64,000 nucleotides of DNA, from NCBI GenBank assembly GCA_003963145.1, contig RXJJ01000022.1, forward strand, positions 89,211-153,210, read 5' to 3'. The notes under the pieces were generated by a model that saw only the letters and a program-made list of their open reading frames with translations, ran no database searches and was not told the origin of the DNA. This DNA comes from Bradyrhizobiaceae bacterium (GTDB taxonomy: Bacteria; Pseudomonadota; Alphaproteobacteria; Rhizobiales; Xanthobacteraceae). This document shows positions 55,189 to 63,197 of this stretch, in pieces (within the stretch, counting starts at the first letter, position 1; every line of letters starts with the position of its first letter). The translations under genes were made by a program, and so were the position numbers.

Positions 55189-56420
55189 GACAGGCTGCCC
55201 CGGACCATGCGGCCCCTGTTGAGGATGTTGCGCGGATCGAAGCTGGTTTTGACGCGCTGGTTCAGCGCGGCGACACCGGCGGATTGCGGCGGGAAGACGT
55301 CGAGCGCGGCGCGCACGTCCTCGCTGGCACGGATCAGCGTGGCGTGCCCGCCGAAAGGCGCCAGCTTGCCGCGCAGCAGCGCGGCATGGGCATCGGGTTT
55401 CGGCGGCAGCGCCGCCCAGATCAGTCCGCCGGCCCAGTCGTAGATCACCTCGCCGCCGGTTTCGCGCGCCAGCGCCTGCCCGAACGCAGCGCCGGAGGCC
55501 GGCGGGCAGACGATGCGCCAGACCGGCCACGCGCCGAGCGGGCCGGACGCGGCGAAAGGCGTGATGTCGCGGATCGCGGCCCAGACCGCGGCGGAGTCAT
55601 CGTCCTCGATCATGTCGGCTGGCCCGAAGGACGACAGCACATTGGCAACGGACTGCGCCCGCTGCACGATCGAGGCACCGATGCCCTCGAGGCGGATCAG
55701 GGTGACCGCCTTCCGCAGATCGAAGCCGGACAAGCCGTCGGTCCCGCGCAAGGATGAGGCCGGCAGATGCGCGGCGGCGGAAACGTCGTAAGAGGATCCC
55801 ATCGCGGCCGTCATGGCCCGGTTGGCCGCGATCTCGTCGAGGCCGCGCAGCACCACGGTGCGCTCGTTTTCCGCCTTCGGCATCACCTTGAGCGTCACCT
55901 CGGTCATCACCGACAGCGTGCCCCATGAGCCGGCGAGCAATTTGCAAAGGTCATATCCGGTGACGTTCTTCACCACCTTGCCGCCGATGTAGAAACTGTC
56001 GCCGAAACCGGACACCGACGCCGCGCCGAGCAGATGATCGCGCACGCCGCCGGAGCGGATGCGGCGCGGCCCGGCGAGGCCCGCGCCGATCATGCCGCCG
56101 ATGGTGCCGGCGTTGGCCGGGGTGCCGAGGAGCTTCGAGGTATCCATCGGCTCGAAGCCGAACAGCTGGTTTTTCGCATCCAGCATCGAAATCACATCGG
56201 CAACCGGCGCACCGGCCTGCACGGTGATGATCAATTCCTGCGGCTCATAGGACGTCACCGCGTTGAGGGCGGACAGGTCCAGTACCGCGTTGGTCGCGGT
56301 CGGCAAGCCGATGGCGCGCTTGGTGCCATGGCCGATGATCTCGAGCGGCTGCTCGGCGGCGATGGCGTCGCGCACGGCCTGCTCGACATCCTTTGCATCG
56401 CGGGCTTTCAACGTATCCAC
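55185..56420 (-). CDS. glcE: Glycolate oxidase FAD-binding subunit GlcE
   Basis: A 411-residue FAD-binding oxidase-type protein. The FAD_binding_4 part includes IIGHGTKRAIGLP, ITVQAGAPVADVI, FGFEPMDTSKLLGTPANAGTIGGMIG and NVTGYDLCKLLAGSWGTLSVMTE. GlcE has a shorter C-terminal region than GlcD and is needed for activity. Middle gene of glcD-glcE-glcF on the - strand, with 59 bases after glcD. Confidence 0.94.
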   Translation of the reverse strand: MDTLKARDAKDVEQAVRDAIAAEQPLEIIGHGTKRAIGLPTATNAVLDLSALNAVTSYEPQELIITVQAGAPVADVISMLDAKNQLFGFEPMDTSKLLGTPANAGTIGGMIGAGLAGPRRIRSGGVRDHLLGAASVSGFGDSFYIGGKVVKNVTGYDLCKLLAGSWGTLSVMTEVTLKVMPKAENERTVVLRGLDEIAANRAMTAAMGSSYDVSAAAHLPASSLRGTDGLSGFDLRKAVTLIRLEGIGASIVQRAQSVANVLSSFGPADMIEDDDSAAVWAAIRDITPFAASGPLGAWPVWRIVCPPASGAAFGQALARETGGEVIYDWAGGLIWAALPPKPDAHAALLRGKLAPFGGHATLIRASEDVRAALDVFPPQSAGVAALNQRVKTSFDPRNILNRGRMVRGSLS

Positions 56421-56479
56421 GGGTAAACCTTCTGCTGTTCGATCAGGGTGCTGCGTGCCGATGGCCTAAAATCGCGGAC

Positions 56480-57973
56480 CTAGAACCGCGGAATATCCGG
56501 GAACGGCATCTTGCCGTGATGGACATGCATGCGGCCTAGCTCGGCGCAGCGATGCAGGGTCGGAAACACCTTGCCCGGATTGAGCAGACCCTTCGAATCG
56601 AAGGCACATTTCAGCCGCTGCTGGTGAGCGAGGTCGATCTCGGAAAACATCTCCGGCATCAGGTCGCGCTTCTCGACGCCGACCCCGTGCTCGCCGGTCA
56701 GGACGCCGCCGAGCTTGACGCACAGCCGCAGGATATCCGCGCCGAAGGCTTCGGCGCGCTCCATCTCGTCGGCGATATTGGCATCGTACAGAATAAGAGG
56801 GTGAAGGTTGCCGTCGCCGGCGTGAAACACGTTGGCGCAGCGCAGTCCGTATTTCTTGCCGAGATCGCGGATACCGGCCAGCGCCTCGGGCAATTTGCCG
56901 CGCGGAATGGTGCCGTCCATGCACAGATAATCCGGCGACAGGCGGCCGACCGCCGGGAATGCCGCCTTGCGGCCCGCCCAGAACAGCAGGCGCTGCTGCT
57001 CGGACGTGGAAATCTGCAGGGTGGTCTGGCCGCAGCCGCGCGCGATGGTCTCGACGCGGTTGATGAGTTCGTCCACTTCCACGGTCGGTCCGTCGAGTTC
57101 GATGATCAACAGCGCCTCGACGTCCAGCGGATATCCCGCGTGGACGAAGGCTTCGGCGGCGGCGATGGCTTCCTTGTCCATCATTTCCATGCCGCCCGGA
57201 ATAATGCCCGCGCCGATGATTTTGGCGACGCATTCGCCCGCCGCCTCGACCTCGGGGAAACCGACCATCAGCGCCCGCGCCGTCTCCGGCTTTTTCAGGA
57301 TGCGGACGGTGACTTCGGTGACGACGCCGAGCAGGCCCTCCGAGCCGGTGATGACGCCCATCAGGTCGTAGCCGTCGCTTTCCGGCGACTTGCCGCCGAT
57401 CCGCAGGATTTCGCCGGTGATGAGGACGAATTCGCAGCCCAGCACGTTGTTGGTGGTCAGGCCGTATTTCAGGCTGTGCACGCCGCCGGAATTCTCCGCG
57501 ATATTGCCGCCGATCGAGCAGGCGATCTGCGAGGACGGATCGGGCGCGTAATAAAAGCCTTCATGCGCCACCGCCTGGCTAACGGCGAGATTGGTAACGC
57601 CGGGCTCGACCACCGCGACGCGGTTCTCGAAATCGATCTCCCGCACCCGCTTGAACTTGCCGAGCCCGAGCAGCACCGCGTCCTTGAGCGGCAGCGAGCC
57701 GCCCGACAGCGATGTTCCGTTGCCGCGCGGCACCACCTTGATGCCGTTGTCGTAGCAATATTTCAGAACCTGCGAGACCTGCTCGGTGGTGTCAGGCAGC
57801 ACGACCACCATCGGCACCTGCCGATAGGCGGTGAGCGCGTCGGATTCGTAAGGCAGCATTTCGGCATGACTTGAAATGACGCCCTCGCCCGGCACGATCT
57901 TCTGCAACGCCGCGACGATCTCGTCACGGCGGGCGAGAATGGCCTCATCGGCCGCTGGCATCATGATCGACAT
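56480..57973 (-). CDS. glcD: Glycolate oxidase subunit GlcD
   Basis: GlcD is the FAD-linked catalytic subunit that oxidises glycolate to glyoxylate at the membrane. The 497-residue protein has the vanillyl-alcohol-oxidase-type FAD domain (VVPRGNGTSLSGGSLPL, VEPGVTNLAVSQAVAHEGFYYAPDPSSQ, IGGNIAENSGGVHSLKYG) and a C-terminal domain with FHAGDGNLHPLILYD and LTGEHGVGVEKR. It is first in the operon. A MSIMMPA start at 57973 is used. Confidence 0.95.
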   Translation of the reverse strand: MSIMMPAADEAILARRDEIVAALQKIVPGEGVISSHAEMLPYESDALTAYRQVPMVVVLPDTTEQVSQVLKYCYDNGIKVVPRGNGTSLSGGSLPLKDAVLLGLGKFKRVREIDFENRVAVVEPGVTNLAVSQAVAHEGFYYAPDPSSQIACSIGGNIAENSGGVHSLKYGLTTNNVLGCEFVLITGEILRIGGKSPESDGYDLMGVITGSEGLLGVVTEVTVRILKKPETARALMVGFPEVEAAGECVAKIIGAGIIPGGMEMMDKEAIAAAEAFVHAGYPLDVEALLIIELDGPTVEVDELINRVETIARGCGQTTLQISTSEQQRLLFWAGRKAAFPAVGRLSPDYLCMDGTIPRGKLPEALAGIRDLGKKYGLRCANVFHAGDGNLHPLILYDANIADEMERAEAFGADILRLCVKLGGVLTGEHGVGVEKRDLMPEMFSEIDLAHQQRLKCAFDSKGLLNPGKVFPTLHRCAELGRMHVHHGKMPFPDIPRF

Positions 57974-58096
57974 ATCAACACGCCTCCACGGGCACTTTTA
58001 TATCTTCAACCCGCGCGGATGCGGCGGCGTTCCCTGCTGCAACATAGCCATATATCAGCGCCATGTCACATGCGGGAAGCGATTGGGTGTCGCGCT

Positions 58097-58771
58097 TTAT
58101 GCGCCGGCGGCCATTTTCACCGGCAGCACGGCCTGCACCACGAGGCCCCGGGCGCGCGCGTCGAGCACGCCGACCGCGCGCAGCGCGAACAGCGCGATGG
58201 TCTGCACCGCATCGCGCAGCTTGGCGGAATCCTCGAGCGGCTGCGGCGCGAGCGGGCCGACGAGAGATTCGTGCAGCGCGCCGATCAGCGCGGTCGCCGC
58301 CATTCCGGTGTCCTGCGTCGGCAGATGGCCGGCGCGGATCGCGGACTCGATCCGGGTCTCGATCTCGCCCGCAATCTCGCGGCGGCTGGCGAGGCGCGAC
58401 TCGGTGACGTCGACATCCACCGGCTCGGCCAGAATGCCCCACGCCAGCTTGCGGTTCGACACCACATGAACGGCAATGGTCGTGACGGCGGCGGCGAGCG
58501 CGGACGAAGGTCCCGGCGCTGCATCGGCGGCGCGGCGGATCGCGACCAGCTCCGCATGCGAAACGTCGGCGATGAGTTCTGAAATCAGATCGGCCTTGGA
58601 GGGAAAGTAACGATAGACCGTGCCGGCTGCGACTTTCGCGCGGGCGGCGACAGCCGCGATCTGCACCGCCACCATGCCGCCTTCGGTAGCGGCTTCGCGC
58701 GCCGCCGCGAGAATCGCGGCGCGGCGTGCCGCGAGACGTTTCACAACCTGATGAGTGCGCCGATAGACCAT
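58097..58771 (-). CDS. TetR family transcriptional regulator
   Basis: A 224-residue regulator. The helix-turn-helix is at residues ~27-58: VAVQIAAVAARAKVAAGTVYRYFPSK, a typical TetR reading. The ligand-binding domain is not recognisable. It lies 123 bases upstream of glcD on the same strand, so control of the glycolate genes is a fair guess but not shown. The start at 58771 (MVYRRTHQVV) is used; the longer frame at 58804 has a non-canonical leader. Confidence 0.87.
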   Translation of the reverse strand: MVYRRTHQVVKRLAARRAAILAAAREAATEGGMVAVQIAAVAARAKVAAGTVYRYFPSKADLISELIADVSHAELVAIRRAADAAPGPSSALAAAVTTIAVHVVSNRKLAWGILAEPVDVDVTESRLASRREIAGEIETRIESAIRAGHLPTQDTGMAATALIGALHESLVGPLAPQPLEDSAKLRDAVQTIALFALRAVGVLDARARGLVVQAVLPVKMAAGA

Positions 58772-58879
58772 TGCAGAAGGAAGTCTCCGGGAAAGAGTGA
58801 ACACCAGTTCAAAAACGGTGACAAGGTTATTCCACCCGACGCGAAAAAATTGCTGTCGGCAAATAGTCGGATGGAGTTG

Positions 58880-60112
58880 TTACGCGGGGTGTGGCGGCAA
58901 CGGCCGGAGAATTTTGCTGCAGCGCGAAAAAATTTCGCAGCGACGCGCGATCATTGCGGCAACGATCAGCGTGGCGAGAAAGCCTGTCGGCGCGCCGACG
59001 GCGGGATAGATGAATAGCAACGCCGCAGCCGCGCCGAGCATCGGCAGTTCAAGGCTGAGAAAACCTTCGCGCAAGCCGATGCGCACCAGAAACGCGACCG
59101 GCACGGCGAGAATCATCACGTCGTAGAGAAAGAGATACGGCGTCGCCAGGAGCGTGCCGGTGGCGAGCGCCGCGGCCTTCAGCGAATAACGCACGCGCGA
59201 GCGCCACAGCACCACAAGCGCAACGGCGACGAGGCCGGTCATGGCGTATTGAAGCATCCACGCCAGATGCTCCGGTCCGCCGAGATAGCGGACGGTGGCG
59301 AAGATGCTTTGCATCTTGCCCCACGGCGCGCGGCCTTCGGACAAAAACGCCTGCGAGGCCATCGGCAGCCAGTGCGCCCATGCCTGCCAGGCCTCGAACC
59401 CGAACGCGGCGGTCGCAACAAGCGCCAGCGCGATGGCAGTGATCGCAGCCGACGCGAACGCGGTCCACTGCGAGGCGGCGATCAGCACCAGCGGAAACAG
59501 AATGCCATATTGCGGCTTGTAGCTGAGCAGGCCGAGACAGACGCCCGCCAGCACCGGACGCACCGGCAGCAGATACAGCGTGCCGCCGACCAGCGCGGCG
59601 GTGAGAAATCCGTTCTGGCCGATATGGGTGTTGACCAGCACCACCGGAAACGCCAGCGCGAGCAGCCAGCCGAAGGCGCGGCCGACGATCGCGCGCATCA
59701 TGATCGCGTAAGGCGCGAAACTGATAAGCGGCCAGATCATGTAGGCCGTCACATACGGCACCGAGGCCAGCGCGGCCGCGACGAACAGAAACGGCGGTGG
59801 ATAGTGCCAGGCGAAATTGCCGGGATAGGTCTGGCCGAGAATCCGGACCTGCAGGTCCTTCTGGATGCCCCAGTCATAGGCCAGTGCCGCGTGGCCTTCG
59901 CGCGCGAACACGCCCGCCGACCAGACATTGATGAAGTCGGTCGGGATGCCGCGACCAGCTTCGTCGATGATCCACTGATGATTGAACCAGGCCGCCGGAA
60001 ACAGCACGACATGCAGCACCGCGAGCGCGAGGCAGGCGCAGATCAACGCGGGCGGTATCGGCGGCGGTTCGGACCCGGGATTCGAGGTCTGGCCGGTGGC
60101 TGGGTTCGACAT
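58880..60112 (-). CDS. GT87-family (DUF2029) membrane glycosyltransferase
   Basis: A 410-residue polytopic inner-membrane protein with about ten hydrophobic helices, resembling the DUF2029/GT87 family of polyprenyl-phosphate-sugar-using transferases. The family's conserved N-terminal acidic loop is seen in IPTDFINVWSAGVFAREG and an aromatic YPPPFLFVAA segment. The acceptor and sugar are unknown. It stands alone on the - strand, divergent from the cassette at 60252. Confidence 0.83.
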   Translation of the reverse strand: MSNPATGQTSNPGSEPPPIPPALICACLALAVLHVVLFPAAWFNHQWIIDEAGRGIPTDFINVWSAGVFAREGHAALAYDWGIQKDLQVRILGQTYPGNFAWHYPPPFLFVAAALASVPYVTAYMIWPLISFAPYAIMMRAIVGRAFGWLLALAFPVVLVNTHIGQNGFLTAALVGGTLYLLPVRPVLAGVCLGLLSYKPQYGILFPLVLIAASQWTAFASAAITAIALALVATAAFGFEAWQAWAHWLPMASQAFLSEGRAPWGKMQSIFATVRYLGGPEHLAWMLQYAMTGLVAVALVVLWRSRVRYSLKAAALATGTLLATPYLFLYDVMILAVPVAFLVRIGLREGFLSLELPMLGAAAALLFIYPAVGAPTGFLATLIVAAMIARRCEIFSRCSKILRPLPPHPA

Positions 60113-60251
60113 GGCCGGACCTTGAAGCCTCGGCCTTGAGGAAGGCTTAAAAATCGCGCTGCATGACGCCGATCCCCTCGCCAGGTGAATAATTAACGTT
60201 ATAGTTCCTGCATATTATTTTCTGAATTCGTTTCATCAGGTTTTAAAAATC
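60113..60251. promoter_or_regulatory. AT-rich divergent region preceding the three-gene cassette
   Basis: The part 60187-60251 is markedly AT-rich against the GC-rich surroundings and contains TAACGTTA (a palindrome around 60194) and TATTAT at 60213-60218, a possible -10 box. A clear -35 at the right distance is not seen. This is the only plausible promoter for the cassette genes. Confidence 0.5.
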
Positions 60252-61073
60252 ATGCGTGCGTTGGGGGCGCGAGAGGTCGCCGACCGGGTTCTGGCGTTAC
60301 TGCCCTCGGACGGAAGCCCGATTCTCAATCGGGTCATGCGGGTGATGCTGTCGCAGCACTTTGAGCGGAGTATCAGCGAAGATTTATATGCGGAGGCCCG
60401 CGATCTCCTCGAATCTGAAAAAAAGATCGCTCGTCAAAGAGGCCAGGGCGGCCAGATTTGCCTGATCGCGCCTGCAGCGAATAACGGAGTCAAGGCAAAG
60501 TCGCGGAAACCCGCAGCGCAGCCGGAGACCTTGTACGAAGCCGATTTGATGGCATCGGTCGAACAATACCTCGGTACGACCTTCAGGAAAGGCCTCGATC
60601 TTCCTGAAGGCTGCTTTTCGGCAGTCCGCGACACCTCGAAAATGGGTCCACCTCTCGGCAAATGGGCCCGTCCTGATTTTATCCTTGTGACAGCGATGCG
60701 CTTCGACCTGATGCCGGTTGCTCAGGTCGATGTTCACTCGTTCGAACTGAAAACCGAATATGGCGCAACCGACCTCGCTGTTTACGAAGCCCTGGCCCAC
60801 ACGCGCTTCACGCATTTCGGTCACCTGATCTGGCATCTGCCCGCAAAATCGAGCGCCGAAAACCGGCTCGCCGATATTGCCGAACAATGCACAACGCACG
60901 GCATCGGGCTCATCCGGGCGCTCGATGTCAAAGATTTCGAAAACTACCAAATCATTCTCGATCCGGTCCGTAAGCCGACCCTGCCCACCGAGGTCGAGCT
61001 TTTCCTGCGGATCAGACTCGAAGACCACCACAAGAATGCCCTGCGCGAGGTGACACGAGGAAACAGGACATGA
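60252..61073 (+). CDS. Putative winged-helix / PD-(D/E)XK nuclease-fold protein
   Basis: A 273-residue protein I do not recognise as a named family. Residues ~20-72 (ILNRVMRVMLSQ, SEDLYAEARDLLESEKKIA, RQRGQGGQICLI) read like a winged-helix with an RGQGG wing. Residues ~95-235 look like a PD-(D/E)XK core: RPDFILV with Asp142, then VHSFELKT with Glu165 and Lys167, followed by a helix TDLAVYEALAHTRFTHFGH and a strand LIWHLP, as in restriction-type nucleases. This is a pattern judgement, not a database match. It overlaps parA by 4 bases. Confidence 0.6.
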   Translation: MRALGAREVADRVLALLPSDGSPILNRVMRVMLSQHFERSISEDLYAEARDLLESEKKIARQRGQGGQICLIAPAANNGVKAKSRKPAAQPETLYEADLMASVEQYLGTTFRKGLDLPEGCFSAVRDTSKMGPPLGKWARPDFILVTAMRFDLMPVAQVDVHSFELKTEYGATDLAVYEALAHTRFTHFGHLIWHLPAKSSAENRLADIAEQCTTHGIGLIRALDVKDFENYQIILDPVRKPTLPTEVELFLRIRLEDHHKNALREVTRGNRT

Positions 61074-61960
61074 AGGGGAAGATCATCGCAGTCGCGAACA
61101 TGAAAGGCGGAGTCGGCAAGACGACGACGGTCGTTTCGCTGGCGGAAACCCTGGCGGCGCAGGGAGCCAAAGTTCTCGTGATCGACCTCGATGCCCAGGC
61201 GAATGCTTCGGTATGCATAGCCGGCGACGAGAAACTCGCCGAACTGATGGAAAAACATCTGACGATCGAAGGCTTTCTGGACGATTATCTCCATGGGCGC
61301 ACGAACGAGACTTTTGAAGCCCGCATCAAAACTCACCTCAGTAACGTTACGCATCGTAATGATCAGCTACAAATCGCGCTCTTGGCATCCAGTCCTAAAC
61401 TCAGAAATCTCGAATATCAGCTTATTCATGCTCTGACACGCAAGAGACTGGACTGGTCGACGATCATCGACGGCATCTGGTCGTTGATGTCCACTCAGCT
61501 TAAAAACTCATCTAAGCATTACGACTTCATAATATTCGACTGCGCGCCGGGCATTTCCATCATGACGGAAGTCAGTATCCGCCTCGCGGATCTGGTCATG
61601 GTGCCGACCATCCCGGACTTTCTGTCAACCTTCGGGCTGCAAGCCTTTTGCGCCAGTGTCTGGAGTAATGGCCTGACCGAAGACAAACGGCGCATGCCCA
61701 AGAAATCTCCCTACGTTCTGATCACGCGGCGGCGGAAAGTCAATGAACACGATAAAACCGCCGAAAGAATTCGGGCCGAACGTCAAGCTCCCGCGCCCTC
61801 TTTCAAGGTCTTCGATACCGAAATACCGGAAAGGATCGGAATAGCGAAGGCGATGGGAATGATCGATGATTATCCGAATTACGTTTCGAAATGGAAAGAA
61901 ATGACGACAGAATTAAACGATCTCAGCAAGGAGATCAGAAAGGCCGTCGATGCAAAGTGA
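61070..61960 (+). CDS. ParA-family ATPase
   Basis: A 296-residue deviant Walker ATPase. Walker A with signature Lys is MKGGVGKTTT (11-20; Lys12 and Lys17), A' is VLVIDLDAQANAS (35-47), and Walker B is YDFIIFDCAPG (151-161). ParA proteins dimerise on ATP and bind DNA nonspecifically. Residues 60-150 hold a family-specific insertion-like region (LTIEGFLDDYLHGRTNETFE). No ParB gene or parS-like repeats are adjacent, so partition is not an obvious role. Composition is more AT-rich than the neighbours. It is coupled to genes on both sides: 4-base overlap upstream and 11-base downstream. Confidence 0.9.
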   Translation: MKGKIIAVANMKGGVGKTTTVVSLAETLAAQGAKVLVIDLDAQANASVCIAGDEKLAELMEKHLTIEGFLDDYLHGRTNETFEARIKTHLSNVTHRNDQLQIALLASSPKLRNLEYQLIHALTRKRLDWSTIIDGIWSLMSTQLKNSSKHYDFIIFDCAPGISIMTEVSIRLADLVMVPTIPDFLSTFGLQAFCASVWSNGLTEDKRRMPKKSPYVLITRRRKVNEHDKTAERIRAERQAPAPSFKVFDTEIPERIGIAKAMGMIDDYPNYVSKWKEMTTELNDLSKEIRKAVDAK

Positions 61961-62444
61961 AATAGACGGAACGAAAATTCTTTCGGCAATCGCGGCGAAC
62001 GAGAAGACATTCTCCGAGATAAAAGCTGACATCAACAAATCTGCCAGGTCCCTTGTTGTAACTGCTCTTAAAGGCAAATCGACGGCGCTCGACAGCGCGC
62101 GCTCCATCCGCTCGGCTATCGGCGGAGAGGATTTCGAACTGATTGTGGAAGGCATGAAGCCTGCTGAAATCAAAGCATTGCTGGGAAAAGTCGACAAGCA
62201 TTCCGATTTGAAGACCGCAGACGTTAGCTCGCAGCGGGCTCACATCGTATCGTTGTTGAAGGGCTCTATTGCGCCGGCGGAAAAGGCTCCCTCAAAGCGC
62301 CCTGCCGCGAAAAAGAAAGCCAAGCTACCCGTTGAGGAAACGCCCTGGCTGCAAAGTGCGACGATGACCGCCCTCAAGAAAGGATCGGGGGAGAAAACCG
62401 CGACCACCGCCGGCAAAAAAAAGAAAGCAAAGAAAAACGAGTAG
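61950..62444 (+). CDS. Small protein with lysine-rich tail, unknown function
   Basis: A 164-residue protein overlapping parA by 11 bases. Residues 1-108 look helical (ILSAIAANEKTFSEIKADINK, PAEIKALLGKVDKHSDLK). Residues 112-164 are basic and Ala/Lys/Pro-rich (KRPAAKKKAK, GKKKKAKKNE), likely disordered and DNA-binding. I recognise no family. As the third cassette gene it is a candidate ParB-like or adaptor partner for the ATPase, though no helix-turn-helix is visible. Confidence 0.7.
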   Translation: MQSEIDGTKILSAIAANEKTFSEIKADINKSARSLVVTALKGKSTALDSARSIRSAIGGEDFELIVEGMKPAEIKALLGKVDKHSDLKTADVSSQRAHIVSLLKGSIAPAEKAPSKRPAAKKKAKLPVEETPWLQSATMTALKKGSGEKTATTAGKKKKAKKNE

Positions 62445-62474
62445 AGGGAAGGCGTCACTTCACTTGATTGACCT

Positions 62475-63095
62475 TCATCCGACGCCCGCACTTAAATGCC
62501 AGCGCGGGGCGTAGCCGGAGGCAAGTACGCCGAGGATCGCGGGCGGGGTCAGCACTTCGGCGACGATGCCGCGCGGGCGCGGGGCCGGAGGGCCATACCC
62601 CTCCTCCCGCCACGGCAGCAGGGCATCGCCGCGCACGGCAAAAAACCCATCATCGCTAGCGACGAACGCGCCGTCCGGCAGCGTGTCGAGCGGCAGCGAA
62701 TGCAAGCGCCGCTTACGGCCATTCAGACGCTGCGCATGCAACACCCTGTCCATGTCCGCGGCGGATGGCGCACTGTCACGCCGGGCCGCCTGCCGCCAGC
62801 CATCCGCAAAGGCTTTCGCATCGCGCCGGCGACATTCGAAACAGGGCCGGTGCCCGGCCGCAAACGCAGTGGGCTCGTCCAGAAAGAAAAGCTCGGTATA
62901 GCTGTCGCCCCAGACGCTGCGATGCCGGCCTTTGAAATCGAGCACGCAGCAGATCCATTGCCGTGAAACCCATCGCCGGGGCCCGAGCGTGCGATGCTCA
63001 TCATGGATACGGCCGCCGCGATTGCCCATCAGCGTGCCGCGCGCGGATGTCGCGACCAGATCGCCGAACGGCGTCACGCGGTTTTGCAAAGGCAT
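62475..63095 (-). CDS. Conserved protein with a GHRPCFEC motif, unknown function
   Basis: A 206-residue soluble protein. The start MPLQNRVTPFGDLVA at 63095 has GAGGCAAC upstream and looks like a family N-terminus; upstream in-frame Met codons at 63140 and earlier are rejected. It contains GNRGGRIHD, WVSRQWICCVLDFKGRHR, a GHRPCFECRRRDA Cys pair and LNGRKRRLHSLPLDTLPDGAFV. The Cys pair could bind a metal. I recognise no function. It converges on the cassette and is followed upstream by ftsH. Confidence 0.78.
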   Translation of the reverse strand: MPLQNRVTPFGDLVATSARGTLMGNRGGRIHDEHRTLGPRRWVSRQWICCVLDFKGRHRSVWGDSYTELFFLDEPTAFAAGHRPCFECRRRDAKAFADGWRQAARRDSAPSAADMDRVLHAQRLNGRKRRLHSLPLDTLPDGAFVASDDGFFAVRGDALLPWREEGYGPPAPRPRGIVAEVLTPPAILGVLASGYAPRWHLSAGVG

Positions 63096-63150
63096 ATGAG
63101 TTGCCTCAACGTCAGTCAGAACGAAGGAAGAGACCTGCATCCGCCAAAAG

Positions 63151-63179
63151 AAAATGGCCGGAACGGGTCCGGCCATTTT
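63151..63179 (-). terminator. Intrinsic terminator of ftsH
   Basis: A perfect 12-bp stem (63151-63162 with 63168-63179) and 5-base loop. On the - strand the stem itself ends in TTTT and continues CTTTT. It lies 18 bases past the ftsH stop and inside the region before the next gene. Confidence 0.9.
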
Positions 63180-63197
63180 AATGTTCGTGCGAAAAAT

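Noticed and set aside
55189..55530. N-terminal extension of glcF into glcE
   Set aside because: The ATG at 55188 begins the known GlcF N-terminus and overlaps the glcE stop by 4 bases; the extension is Arg-rich glcE shadow.
61070..61960. ParA as evidence for a plasmid or phage partition locus
   Set aside because: No ParB with helix-turn-helix, no parS-like repeats, no replication gene and chromosomal housekeeping genes on both sides; kept only as an alternative.
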